NCBI RefSeq assembly: GCF_910585425.1
Contig: NZ_CAJUCP010000066.1
Coordinates: forward strand, 1-31,129
Direction of reading: 5' to 3'
Length of the DNA stretch: 31,129 bases
Origin: an uncultured Acetatifactor sp.
Lineage (GTDB): Bacteria > Bacillota > Clostridia > Lachnospirales > Lachnospiraceae
Every line of letters starts with the position of its first letter. The stretch's first letter is position 1. Below are positions 7,221 to 14,916 of this stretch, one piece after another. The position numbers were made by a program, and so were the translations under genes. Below the pieces are notes generated by a model. The model saw only the letters and a program-made list of their open reading frames with translations, searched no databases and had not been told where the DNA came from.

Positions 7221-8084
7221 ATGGATGATAATATCTTAGTGGAAGGATTGTGCAAAAAATATGACGGTTTTATCCTGGATCATGTTTCGTTCAGGGTTCC
7301 GAAGGGGAGGATCGTAGGGTTCATCGGCGAGAACGGGGCGGGGAAGAGCACCACGATCAGCCTGATCCTCGACGGGCTGAAAAAAGACGGCGGGAAAGTG
7401 GAGGTCTTGGGGATGAATCATCGAAACCATGCCGTCAGGGAGAAGATAGGGGTGGTTTTTGACGAGTGCAATTTCCATGATATATTTACTGCAGGGGACA
7501 TGGAAAGGATCCTGTCCGGCGTGTATAAATCATGGGATTCCACGCTGTACCAGAACTATCTGGAAAGGTTCGGACTGCCCCGGGATAAGCCGGTGGGCTC
7601 TTTTTCAAAGGGCATGAAGATGAAGCTGTCCATCCTCTGCGCACTGGCACATAAGCCGGAGCTGCTGATACTGGACGAGGCGACCACGGGCCTTGATCCT
7701 GTGGTGCGGGATGAGATACTGGATCTGTTTCTGGAATTTACAGGGGACAAGGGACATTCCGTGCTCTTTTCCTCCCATATCACTTCGGATATCCAGAAGA
7801 TAGCGGATGACGTGGTGCTCATCCATCAGGGCAGGATTGTCTTTGGGGAATCCAAGAGCGGCCTGGTGCAGCGCTATGGGATTGTGAGGTGCGCAAAAGG
7901 GGAATCTCCCGCCATGTCACCGGACGATTTTTGCCGTCACCGGACAACGGGGCGGTATGAAGAGTTCCTTGTCAGCCACAGGGAGGCCGTGGGGAGGAAA
8001 TATAAGGGCATCAGGATAGAGGACGCGGCGCTGGAAGACATCATGCTTTTCTATATGAAAGGAGACGTATCATGCGGGGATTGA
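7221..8084 (+). CDS. ABC transporter ATP-binding protein
   Basis: A 287-residue ABC ATPase of the ABC-2 export type. Walker A is GENGAGKST at residues 37-45, the Q-loop region is replaced by VVFDECNFHD (the usual Gln is Asp/Glu-like, common in YtrB-type ATPases), the signature is the variant SFSKGMKMKLS (127-137), and Walker B is LLILDEATTGLDP (148-160). The switch histidine is in LFSSHITSDIQKI. A strong AAAGGAGGAG precedes ATG 7221. The 3' end overlaps the permease start by 13 bases, so the two form one exporter. Behind a LytTR/GHKL pair, this is the usual layout of a bacteriocin-immunity or antimicrobial-peptide response transporter; the substrate is not evident. Confidence 0.92.
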   Translation: MDDNILVEGLCKKYDGFILDHVSFRVPKGRIVGFIGENGAGKSTTISLILDGLKKDGGKVEVLGMNHRNHAVREKIGVVFDECNFHDIFTAGDMERILSGVYKSWDSTLYQNYLERFGLPRDKPVGSFSKGMKMKLSILCALAHKPELLILDEATTGLDPVVRDEILDLFLEFTGDKGHSVLFSSHITSDIQKIADDVVLIHQGRIVFGESKSGLVQRYGIVRCAKGESPAMSPDDFCRHRTTGRYEEFLVSHREAVGRKYKGIRIEDAALEDIMLFYMKGDVSCGD

Positions 8085-8704
8085 TCTATAAGGAGTTTTG
8101 CTGTTTTTACAGGGGGATTGATAAAAAGCTTATCATGATCGCCGCTGCGGCAATGGCTCTGCTCCTGTACAAGGCAGGCAGTTACGGAGGGATGATGGCT
8201 TCGGTGATGCTGGGGATAACAGTGGGGATGCAGAACTGTATGTGCATTGCCGGTGATGAGAAGGCGGGCTGGAAGAGATACCAGATGGCGATGCCAGTGG
8301 GGAGCTTTCAGGCGGTTGTAGGCAAGTATGTCTCCGTCCTCTGCACGGCGGGCATCAGCCTGGCGGGAAGCATTGCGTTCAGCCTGGTATCAGGGATTGT
8401 GGTAGGAGGGTTTGACGTTTCCATCTGTGTGCTTTCGGCCATGGCGGCGGCCATTGTCCCTGTGCTGTGGACGGGAATCTGCCTGCCATTGACCTACTGG
8501 TTCGGGATTCAGTCAGCACAGACAATGGGGCTTCTGGCCATGGTGCCTATATTTTATCTGATAAAGTATTTTGAGGACGGCCCCGGTTTTGCGGTCATGG
8601 CAGAGTCCTTTTATCCCTGGCTGCCTGTTGCATGCATTGCGGCAGTGGTGCTTTTTGGATTGTCGCTGCTAATCAGTGCGGCGGGGTATGGTAGAAAAAA
8701 ATAG
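8072..8704 (+). CDS. ABC-2 type transporter permease
   Basis: A 210-residue membrane protein with about six hydrophobic segments and a short N-terminal cytoplasmic stretch (MRGLIYKEFCCFYRGIDKK), the layout of the ABC2_membrane_5 family of small ABC-2 permeases. The motif AGDEKAGWKRYQMAMPVG after the second helix is typical of the family, being the cytoplasmic loop that meets the ATPase. Ribosome binding site AAAGGAG lies inside the end of the ATPase gene, and the genes overlap by 13 bases. It forms the membrane part of the exporter and probably works as a homodimer. The gene ends just before the decayed RHS locus; I see nothing in 8705-8804. Confidence 0.88.
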   Translation: MRGLIYKEFCCFYRGIDKKLIMIAAAAMALLLYKAGSYGGMMASVMLGITVGMQNCMCIAGDEKAGWKRYQMAMPVGSFQAVVGKYVSVLCTAGISLAGSIAFSLVSGIVVGGFDVSICVLSAMAAAIVPVLWTGICLPLTYWFGIQSAQTMGLLAMVPIFYLIKYFEDGPGFAVMAESFYPWLPVACIAAVVLFGLSLLISAAGYGRKK

Positions 8705-8804
8705 GATATTCTTCAGGATATTGCAGGAAACTTTACGAGGGAATGCCACCGGGAAAATACCTGACAATAAGGTGCTTCGTCCCGCTTAAACCAGAGATTG
8801 GAAT

Positions 8805-9280
8805 GAGTGGCTGAACATCAGCCACATGGAGACGAAAGCAGGGGAAGAGGCACTGCTCTCCTTTGCATACCAGTAAGATGGCAATGGGAACCGGACAGCG
8901 AAGACAGGGAGCCAGGTGAGGTCTGCGGCTTCTGGAAATATGACGGAAGGGAGCAGCACACTGGACATATCCTATCGGTACGACGTGCGCGGGCAGCTTT
9001 TGGAAGAGCGGTGGAACGGCGATTCTGTCTGCTGCGCCTATGACAGGGCAGGGAACCGGGTGCGGAAGGAAGATGCATCTGAGGAGATATCCTGCCATTA
9101 CAATGAGAAGAACCAGTTGCGCTCTGTTGAGGGGAAAAATGGAAGAAAATGTTTTACTTATGACAGGCAAGGGGGTATACTGAAAGAAGAGACTCTGTCA
9201 GGCATCCGCAGCTTCTCCTATGACAGCAGGCACAGGCAGGTTAGGGGGGAAAGCTGTCTGTAGGGAATGGAACCGGGAAA
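8805..9280 (+). pseudogene. RHS/YD-repeat protein remnant, unit A
   Basis: The frame carries degenerate YD repeats: LLSFAYQ-stop-DGNGNRTAKT, then YRYDVRGQLLEERW, CAYDRAGNRVRKED, CHYNEKNQL, FTYDRQGGI and FSYDSRHRQV. The TAA in AYQ*DGNGNR replaces the usual tyrosine codon. At 9244-9249 a run of six G ends the frame; with seven G it would read on into LSVGNGTGKV of the next entry. Complete RHS or wall-associated proteins exceed 1,000 residues; the long N-terminal part is missing. This is the decayed 3' end of an RHS gene whose toxin tip is still open. Confidence 0.85.
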
Positions 9281-10201
9281 GTGCAGGAGAACCGCTACGA
9301 TGCGGAGAACCTGCGTTTTGAACTGCTGGAAGACGGCAGATGCACCAGCTTTGTGTACCATAACGGAGAGCTGCTGCATGAAGAAGAGAGGGAAGGCGTA
9401 CAGACCAGCTTCTGCCTGGGCATAGGGACAGATGCGTTCCAGAGAGGATGTGAGGTATATTATATCCATCAGGACGAGCAGCTGGGGACGGCGATTGTCA
9501 CTGGCAGGGATGGCGGTGTACTGAACAGCTATCGGTATGATGCCTTTGGGAACGGGCTTGAGAGCCTGGAGCAGGCTCTCAATCGGATACGCTATATGGG
9601 ACAGCAGTTTGACGAGCTGACAGGCCAGTATTACTTGAGGGCGAGATACTATAATCCTGTGTCTGGGCGGTTCACGCAGGAGGATGTGTATCAGGGGAAT
9701 GGGCTGAACCTGTATGCATATTGTGGGAATAATCCTGTAGTGTATTATGATTCAAGCGGGTATGCAACATCAGATATTAAGAATGGTGATGATTGTCCAC
9801 CTGATGGGGAATTTGGTGAGAATGAAGGGGATGAAAATAATAATTCTACCAGTCTCTCTGATTTAATGTTTCTGGAAGAGGCTGAGAGTTATAATGATTA
9901 TTTTGTACAAGATGCTCCAGATACGGTGCCACCTGGAGTGACAGAATTGAATGGAATACATATACATCATAATAATCTAACGGGAATGGACGAAATTCAA
10001 CCATGGACAGCATATTATGATGAGTTTGGGAGAATAATTGCCAGAACCGACTATAATGCAGGTAATAAAACCGCTGACATACCAGATATTCATTACCATT
10101 TGTTTGAATGGGGCAAGGAATTTTCTGGCTGGAAAAGACCTCATAAATATGGTAGTCATTTGAAAAGGGAGAATATAAATGAAGCAAGAACAAGAAAATA
10201 A
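9281..10201 (+). CDS. RHS core and C-terminal toxin tip, unit A (partial gene)
   Basis: An open frame of 306 residues that continues the RHS remnant in another frame; translation of this part alone would need GTG 9281. Residues 1-160 are YD repeats followed by the conserved RHS-associated core: RYMGQQFDELTGQYYLRARY, YNPVSGRFTQEDVYQGNGLN and LYAYCGNNPVVYYDSSGY. In intact proteins cleavage after this core releases the variable tip. The tip (about 161-306) has an acidic linker and then an unassigned domain with ARTDYNAGN, PDIHYHLFEWG and a basic end (KRPHKYGSHLKRENINEARTRK broken into two charged blocks). Histidines of the HYH motif are candidate catalytic residues. It overlaps the probable immunity gene by 23 bases. 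GC content falls sharply in the tip, as expected for an exchanged cassette. Confidence 0.82.
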   Translation: MQENRYDAENLRFELLEDGRCTSFVYHNGELLHEEEREGVQTSFCLGIGTDAFQRGCEVYYIHQDEQLGTAIVTGRDGGVLNSYRYDAFGNGLESLEQALNRIRYMGQQFDELTGQYYLRARYYNPVSGRFTQEDVYQGNGLNLYAYCGNNPVVYYDSSGYATSDIKNGDDCPPDGEFGENEGDENNNSTSLSDLMFLEEAESYNDYFVQDAPDTVPPGVTELNGIHIHHNNLTGMDEIQPWTAYYDEFGRIIARTDYNAGNKTADIPDIHYHLFEWGKEFSGWKRPHKYGSHLKRENINEARTRK

Positions 10202-10523
10202 ATTATATGAAATGGTTAGAGCTACCGGGTATATAGAAGCTCTTAATTTGAGCAGACCTATGGAGGAAAAAAGTGCGAAAGAGTATAATATAACATTAGT
10301 ATTAAGCACATGTCCTTATGAGAAAGACGACTTAAGAGTGGAGTTAAAGTTTAATGAGGTTAAGGACTTTAAAATAGGTAATATAAACAACTTTTATAAG
10401 ATATTTATAGAAGTAAGTGATGTATCAGAACGTCAATTAGAGGATATAAAATATATTGTTGAGGATGTAGAGCATAGTACAATTTTTGTTCAGTGCAATG
10501 AAATACAGTATAAATATATATGA
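10179..10523 (+). CDS. Probable immunity protein for RHS toxin tip A
   Basis: A 114-residue acidic soluble protein with mixed alpha/beta pattern (ITLVLSTCPYEKDDLRVELK, then FYKIFIEVSDVSERQL). I do not recognise its family. Its position is the evidence: it starts inside the last codons of the RHS toxin tip with the ribosome binding site AAAAGGGAG, is AT-rich like the tip, and has the usual size of immunity proteins. It would bind and block the toxin in the producing cell and its kin. It is intact, although the RHS gene that delivers the toxin is broken. Confidence 0.7.
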   Translation: MKQEQENKLYEMVRATGYIEALNLSRPMEEKSAKEYNITLVLSTCPYEKDDLRVELKFNEVKDFKIGNINNFYKIFIEVSDVSERQLEDIKYIVEDVEHSTIFVQCNEIQYKYI

Positions 10524-10557
10524 TATGGCATGCATGGGCGGATAAGGATGGATGAGA

Positions 10558-10791
10558 GGCTGTCTGCAGAGAACGGAACTGGCAAGGTGCAGAAGAACCG
10601 CTATGATGCGAAGAAGATGGATTGATTTTACAGATTATGGATATCCATCAGGACATTCGACACCACATTGGCATGAAGTCCAGTGGAATTCACAGTATCC
10701 AGTTGGAGGGTATCAAATCAATCATCGATTTGATGTAAATACGCCATTTAATTGGAAAATAGATTTTGAAAAATATGGAGGAAGCAAATAA
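10558..10791 (+). pseudogene. Orphan RHS tip remnant, unit B
   Basis: Bases 10558-10617 repeat the RHS junction seen at 9255-9310: the frame reads ENGTGKVQKNRYDAKK and then stops (TGA). In another frame follows a toxin-tip end, IDFTDYGYPSGHSTPHWHEV then QWNSQYPVGG, closing with DFEKYGGSK at 10791. The HxHxxxW pattern resembles PDIHYHLFEWG of tip A, so both may belong to one toxin superfamily. The core is missing and there is no recognisable immunity gene after it. It is a displaced, decayed tip left by an exchange. Confidence 0.7.
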
Positions 10792-10805
10792 ATGAAAAGA
10801 TAAAT

Positions 10806-11191
10806 ATGGACACTTATCGCCCGCGAGTTGAAGGCATAAGTATAAATCAATTTTATGACGAGAGAGCGAAGGAGACGAAAACAGAGGATTGTGTACTTCC
10901 TTCTTTAAGATACCAGTACGATGGAAATGGGAACAGGATTAAGAAAGCAGTTGCGCATGGAGAGACGTAATATGCTTTTGACGGAAAGAACCAGATGGTC
11001 TGTATGGAGGGGACATAAGGAATAACACGGTATATCTATGACAAGGAAGGAGGGATAGCAGCAGAGGAAAATCCTAAAGGCATACGCCGATATTCTTATA
11101 ACAGCCTACATCAGCAGATTTGGGTATGCACAGAGGATGGCAATGTACAGGAGAACAGATATGACGCTGAAGGTCTACATATAGTAATGGT
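10806..11191 (+). pseudogene. RHS/YD-repeat remnant, unit C
   Basis: One frame carries RHS repeats with two in-frame stops: YQYDGNGNRIKKAVAHGET-stop, YAFDGKNQMVCMEGT-stop, GITRYIYDKEGGIAAE, IRRYSYNSLHQQ, and the junction motif VQENRYDAEGL at 11145-11176. The conserved RHS core (YNPxxGRF) is absent, so the toxin tip that follows is joined directly to the NRYDAEGL repeat. A frameshift lies at the join, about 11170-11180. Confidence 0.78.
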
Positions 11192-11545
11192 GTGCCTGAT
11201 TTTCACCCCATGTCGGAAGCAGTTGTTTCTATTGGGAATATGGTGAGTGATTGGTATAAAAAGGATGGAAAGTTTCAACATGCTGATATAGCACTTGCAG
11301 AATATTTAAACGAAAATCCTAATTGTGAATTATATGAAAGAATCGGGTGTAATGGGACAGTTACTTGGGAGGACGTAAAAGCATATAGAGATGCAAATGA
11401 CTTGACCTGGCACGAAAAAATTGATGGGAAACATATGGATTTAATGTCAGATTATGTCAACTATACATATGGGCATTTAGGCGGAGTTGGGGAGCAAAAG
11501 AGAAAGGAGAATGGTATAGAATATAATGTAGAGGAAGAGTGTTAG
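11192..11545 (+). CDS. HNH/EndoVII-type nuclease toxin tip, unit C
   Basis: A 117-residue frame encoding a nuclease tip of polymorphic toxins. The N-terminal part (VPDFHPMSEAVVSIGNMVSD, then FQHADIALAEYLN) matches the usual lead-in of RHS-linked HNH nucleases, and the catalytic part reads LTWHEKIDGKHMDLM followed by YGHLGGVGEQKR. In the HNH/EndoVII superfamily the WH histidine and the later GH histidine coordinate metal and cleave DNA. The usual WHH or WHE plus HxGG pattern is kept, so the domain is probably active. It now lacks an RHS carrier in frame; expression alone would need GTG 11192 or ATG 11210, neither with a good ribosome binding site. A likely immunity gene follows 81 bases later. 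Confidence 0.75.
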   Translation: MPDFHPMSEAVVSIGNMVSDWYKKDGKFQHADIALAEYLNENPNCELYERIGCNGTVTWEDVKAYRDANDLTWHEKIDGKHMDLMSDYVNYTYGHLGGVGEQKRKENGIEYNVEEEC

Positions 11546-11626
11546 GTGATGAAAAAGTGGTTGGTTTTAATCGTCATTTATAAAGCGGAAGTTAGAATAA
11601 TGTTTTTAGAAAGGTAGTTTATAAAG

Positions 11627-12088
11627 ATGAAAAAAGAAACAGAAATTGGGATACTAGAGTTTATTGAGGGGAAATATGGTAGCGATTTTTTAGGTAAAGC
11701 ATGCATTCAACTTTTTTCGCATAATTATGAAATTCGAGTTCGTTTTGATGTATCTGGAAAAGGGCCGGAAAGTCTAACGGACGAAATGGTGAAAGCTGCT
11801 AAAGCATGCTTGGAGATGTTTACGGGTTCGACAGATGAGCTAGAAATGAAAATTAAGGAGTATTACGATAGGAGCGTGGTTCCTATAATCGAAGATAGGA
11901 ATGAATATATTGAGATAGACAGCATAGCTCAATTAGCCCAGATGATGATACCAAAAGAATTATATGTCACGAGTTTTAGTGCAGGACTATATTTTGAATA
12001 CGATTGGGACGATGAAAAGGGGTTTGGGATTAGGCTCGATAGAAAAGGGAATATTATCAAAATGGGTACAGGTGGTGTTGTGTATTAA
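11627..12088 (+). CDS. Probable immunity protein for the HNH tip (DUF6985/DUF2004-like)
   Basis: A 153-residue acidic soluble protein. The C-terminal end, FEYDWDDEKGFGIRLDRKGN followed by a beta-strand tail, is typical of small immunity-type proteins of the DUF6985/DUF2004 kind: a Trp/Asp-rich turn after a strand, then a G-x-G strand. The N-terminal half is mixed alpha/beta (EIGILEFIEGKYG). It lies downstream of an HNH nuclease tip with GAAAGG before ATG 11627 and is AT-rich like that tip. The role as nuclease inhibitor is inferred from position; the family call is by resemblance. Confidence 0.65.
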   Translation: MKKETEIGILEFIEGKYGSDFLGKACIQLFSHNYEIRVRFDVSGKGPESLTDEMVKAAKACLEMFTGSTDELEMKIKEYYDRSVVPIIEDRNEYIEIDSIAQLAQMMIPKELYVTSFSAGLYFEYDWDDEKGFGIRLDRKGNIIKMGTGGVVY

Positions 12089-12521
12089 AATGTTTCCGAA
12101 AATGTTCTGATTCATCGAAAGACATTACCAAAAGAAGAAATACAGAGGAGCCATCTGGAAGAATGCAATTCAGGAGATTAGGAATTGATTTTAGGTGGAT
12201 TTGGCGCATGGTGGACATGTGTATAAGTACATATGGTTATATAAGCGGTTGTATACAAAAAACACAGAAATAGTTATAATAATGGCGTACATAAGAGTAA
12301 TCGTAACCGGAGGTACGCCATGGCCAAGCATTTTGACAAAGAACTCACCAATCTTGATTTATATATATAACAGGCTCTCGGAATTTCAGAAAGCAGAATC
12401 CGGCATTGGACAGAACGGCACCTGGTACAGTGGAGGAACCTCTCCAAAGGAGTTCCAGAAAGCCGCATGATATATGGTCTGGAGTGCCGGGAATATATAA
12501 CATTTACAGGGAGGTATTTAT
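12089..12521. other. Intergenic debris with a possible IS3-type transposase scrap
   Basis: No intact gene. At 12320-12480 the plus strand reads MAKHFDKE, a stop, then QALGISESRIRHWTERHLVQ, which looks like the damaged start of an IS3/IS150-type OrfA transposase with its helix-turn-helix. Just before it is a perfect 9-bp inverted repeat, ATGGCGTAC (12282-12290) and GTACGCCAT (12313-12321). Both are too short to name an element. Confidence 0.3.
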
Positions 12522-12971
12522 ATGAACACAAAAGAAACCATTTTAGCACGCGCCGCTGAAATCATTGCTCAACGTACCGTGCGTCAGGACAAGGACAGCT
12601 TCGGCACCCTTATCACTATCGACCCGGACGGTTCCCCTGTGCCTACGACTATCAGCCCCTCCCGCAGCGAGGGAATACGCTGGATTACCTTCTGCACAGG
12701 AAAGGGCGCTCCAAGCCCTGTGCGCCTTGGCCAAAACAGCAAGGCTGCCGTGTGCCTGAATTCTCCAACCTATCACATTTCCCTCACTGGCACGGCGGAG
12801 GTCTGCACCGATCCGGAAACTTGCCGGGAGATGTGGTACGAGGGCTTGGCAAACCACTTTTCCGGTCCCGACGATCCAAATTTCTGCGTGATTCGTTTCA
12901 CCACCCGCCGTTACAGCCTGTTTATAGACTGGGAATCGGTGAAAGGTGAAATAGATGTCACATCGGACTGA
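12522..12971 (+). CDS. Pyridoxamine 5'-phosphate oxidase-like (FMN-binding split barrel) protein
   Basis: A 149-residue soluble protein of the PNPOx-like/general stress protein 26 group. The strands are recognisable: FGTLITIDPDGSPVPTTISP, then IRWITFCTGKGAPSPVRLGQ, then KAAVCLNSPTYHISLTGTAE, ending RRYSLFIDWES. Members bind FMN or related flavins or heme as dimers; most have no proven substrate, and true PNP oxidase activity should not be assumed. A strong GGGAGG precedes ATG 12522. A relic of an HxlR-type regulator, often found beside such redox genes, lies downstream on the other strand, so the pair may once have formed a regulated unit. Confidence 0.85.
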   Translation: MNTKETILARAAEIIAQRTVRQDKDSFGTLITIDPDGSPVPTTISPSRSEGIRWITFCTGKGAPSPVRLGQNSKAAVCLNSPTYHISLTGTAEVCTDPETCREMWYEGLANHFSGPDDPNFCVIRFTTRRYSLFIDWESVKGEIDVTSD

Positions 12972-13060
12972 AAAAACATGACACGCTGGAGCAGATTGGA
13001 AAGTAATCTATGGAAAAACTGAGCCGGAAAGAGGCTCGAGCGAACTCTGAAAAATGCGGC

Positions 13061-13085
13061 GCCCTGCCATTTCAGCAGGCAGGGC
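13061..13085 (-). terminator. Hairpin downstream of hxlR relic and PNPOx gene
   Basis: GCCCTGCC (13061-13068) pairs with GGCAGGGC (13078-13085). There is no T-run directly after it on the plus strand. On the minus strand a short T-run follows only after about five bases, so it is at best a weak terminator for the minus-strand hxlR relic. Otherwise I see nothing in 12972-13153. Confidence 0.35.
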
Positions 13086-13153
13086 GACTCGATAACGGAA
13101 GACTTGGATAGTTGGGAAGTCAGAGGCAATATGTAAAATGAACCAGGTCCATG

Positions 13154-13519
13154 TTATTTCTCATAAGGATTCTGCCAGTCAGGGCAGAGATATGCCTCGC
13201 TCCACGCCATCATGGTCTGCAGGACGGGGATGAAGCTCTCCCCGAATTCTGTGAGAGAATATTCCACTTTCGGTGGGATTTCCCTGTAGATTTCCCGATG
13301 GAGGAACCCATCGCTTTCCAGCTCCCGGAGCTGCTTCGTGAGCGTGGATTGTGTGATCCCGTCAAGGCGGCGCATCAGTTCCCCGAACCGTTGGACTTTG
13401 TAAAAAGACACATACCATAAAATCAGAATCTTCCATTTGCCGCCAATCACGGACTAGAGCCTGCCCATAGGGACGCAGCGGGCAATGGTTTCTTCGTTGT
13501 TGAATTTATTCTCGGCCAT
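13154..13519 (-). pseudogene. HxlR-family transcriptional regulator with in-frame amber stop
   Basis: The 122-codon frame from ATG 13519 reads MAENKFNNEETIARCVPMGR, L, then TAG (13454-13456), then SVIGGKWKILILWYV and the rest of a winged helix-turn-helix of HxlR type (FGELMRRLDGITQSTLTKQL, RELESDGFLHREIY). The C-terminal dimer helix is complete. HxlR proteins are redox or electrophile sensors; the conserved N-terminal cysteine (ARC) is in the part cut off by the stop. Translation could restart at GTG 13450, giving a 98-residue protein without the cysteine. I call it a pseudogene, with the short form as the alternative. Confidence 0.75.
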
Positions 13520-13549
13520 TTCGTTCCACCTCTTTCCCCATGAGTATAT

Positions 13550-13721
13550 CCCGGCAGTGGAAAAAAATCAAGAAAGAAGTCGAAAGGGCTGTGGATGCCC
13601 ATGATGGATTTGTTGCTTACATGCAGATAGACTTCGGAAGATTTGGAAGCCCTGTGTCCAAGCAGAGTCCGGATTGTCCGGGAACCCCCCCTGCCTCCAT
13701 GAGATGGGTGGCAAAAATGTG
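13550..13721 (-). pseudogene. Tyrosine recombinase (integrase) C-terminal relic
   Basis: On the minus strand, HIFATHLMEAGG is followed, after a frameshift in a G7 run (13685-13691), by RTIRTLLGHRASKSSEVYLH and VSNKSIMGIHSPF. These are the box II H-x-x-R-equivalent region, the LLGH motif and the catalytic tyrosine (EVYLHV) of site-specific tyrosine recombinases. The catalytic arginine at the start of the HIFATH block has been lost to a preceding divergence. Only about 57 residues of the roughly 300-residue enzyme remain. It marks an old integration event between the PNPOx/HxlR genes and the MATE relic. Confidence 0.75.
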
Positions 13722-13941
13722 GCGGAGGCTGTGGGGAGTAGCGCCTGTCGGAAGCCCAGCGTTCCTGACAGGACGGTGGGAAGCTTATGGTCAATGCGCC
13801 TACGGGGGGATTCTGACATCATCCCAGAGGATATGCAGGACGTCCCTGTCCACTGGTTTTAAGGGAAAAACTTGCACCACTGCCCTGTCCAGCCATCGCG
13901 TAGAGATTTAGTTCTATAGTATTACGGACACTTATTTCGTT

Positions 13942-14688
13942 TTGACTGGAGTGAATGAATTTGCAGCAGGGGGCATTTCGGTAGCATCTCCAATCCTGAG
14001 CATTCTGGGAGCGATGAGTACGACGGTTGGTACAGGTGGGGCTTCAATTGTGTCGAGAATGTTGGGGAAAGGCAATAAAGAAGATGCTGCCAATGTTACT
14101 AGTAATGCGATGATGGTTTATTGGATATTCGCGATAGCATGTACGGCTTTAGGGCTATTGTTCATTGAGCCGCTTCTTCAACTATTGGGATGCACAGATT
14201 CCCTTATGGTCTACGCGAAAGGATATGCATGCATTATCCTGCTGGGAGCTATTATTAGTACAGCTTTTTCTGCAATCATTCGGGCTGAAGGTGATACAAA
14301 GTTTTCGATGTACATGTGGATGGTTCCGGTCATTGCCAATTTGATTTTGGATTCACTTTTCATCCTTGTACTGAAATGGGGAGTGAGGCGGCACTTGGTA
14401 CGAGTTGTGCCCAGATGATATCTGTTGTGATGAGCACATGTTTCTTTTTCTTCAAAAAAAGGGAAAGCTATTCTATTAGGAGAAATCATTTCAAGCTGCG
14501 GATACATATTGAAGTCGCAGAGCGGTGATGTGGCTATAACAGCGTATGGTATTGTGTCGAAGATTCATGGGTTCTTCATCATGCCTTGCAGCGGTATTGT
14601 CCAGGGAATGCAACCAATTGTGGGTTATAACTTTGGCAGGGGAGATTTTAAGCGAGTTAGGTCACAGTATCGGAAAGGAGCAGACTAA
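13942..14688 (+). pseudogene. MATE-family efflux transporter relic, frameshifted
   Basis: From a TTG at 13942 the frame reads GVNEFAAGGISVASPILSIL and continues through about five helices of a MATE transporter (TGGASIVSRMLGKGNKEDAA, IIRAEGDTKFSMYM). Near 14390 it shifts to a frame with GTSCAQMISVVMSTCFFFFK, and near 14525 it shifts again to GDVAITAYGIVSKIHGFFIM and GMQPIVGYNFGRGDFKRV, ending at TAA 14686-14688. The start of the gene, including the first helix, and the C-terminal third are missing. The product would have been a sodium- or proton-coupled drug exporter. It is non-functional here. The remaining 14689-14816 encodes nothing I recognise. Confidence 0.88.
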
Positions 14689-14820
14689 GACTGCCACAGA
14701 ATTAGCGTATGTGGAAGTTATCAGCTACAACAGAAAGAACCTAGAGCGGGAATTTCAGAACGAGAACAGGCAACAGAGCAGATCGAAACGGAGAGAGGAA
14801 GAAATTTAATGTGAATTTTA

Positions 14821-14849
14821 TTGTAAAGACAGGCGTTTTTTTGTATAAT
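14821..14849 (+). promoter_or_regulatory. Sigma-A promoter of the Rpn-like gene
   Basis: TTGTAA (14821-14826), a 17-base spacer and a perfect TATAAT (14844-14849). The start would be near 14856, leaving a leader of about 60 bases before GTG 14917. Confidence 0.7.
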
Positions 14850-14916
14850 TGAAGTGTGACGGGCGCAGGATATATCGTATCTTGTACCACAGATTTTTAG
14901 AAACCGAGGTGGTAAG

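Noticed and set aside
8705..12088. Prophage or CRISPR array in the repeat-rich region
   Set aside because: The repeats are RHS/YD coding repeats of irregular spacing; no phage structural genes and no regular spacers are present.
13061..13085. A strong terminator for the PNPOx gene
   Set aside because: The stem is good, but no T-run follows on the plus strand, so it is listed only as a weak minus-strand candidate.
13540..13911. Plus-strand open frame of 123 codons
   Set aside because: It is the shadow of the tyrosine recombinase relic on the minus strand, has odd composition and no ribosome binding site.
1580..14688. The two MATE fragments as halves of one gene split by a 12-kb insertion
   Set aside because: Both fragments include the same N-terminal region of the family with different sequences, so they come from two genes.
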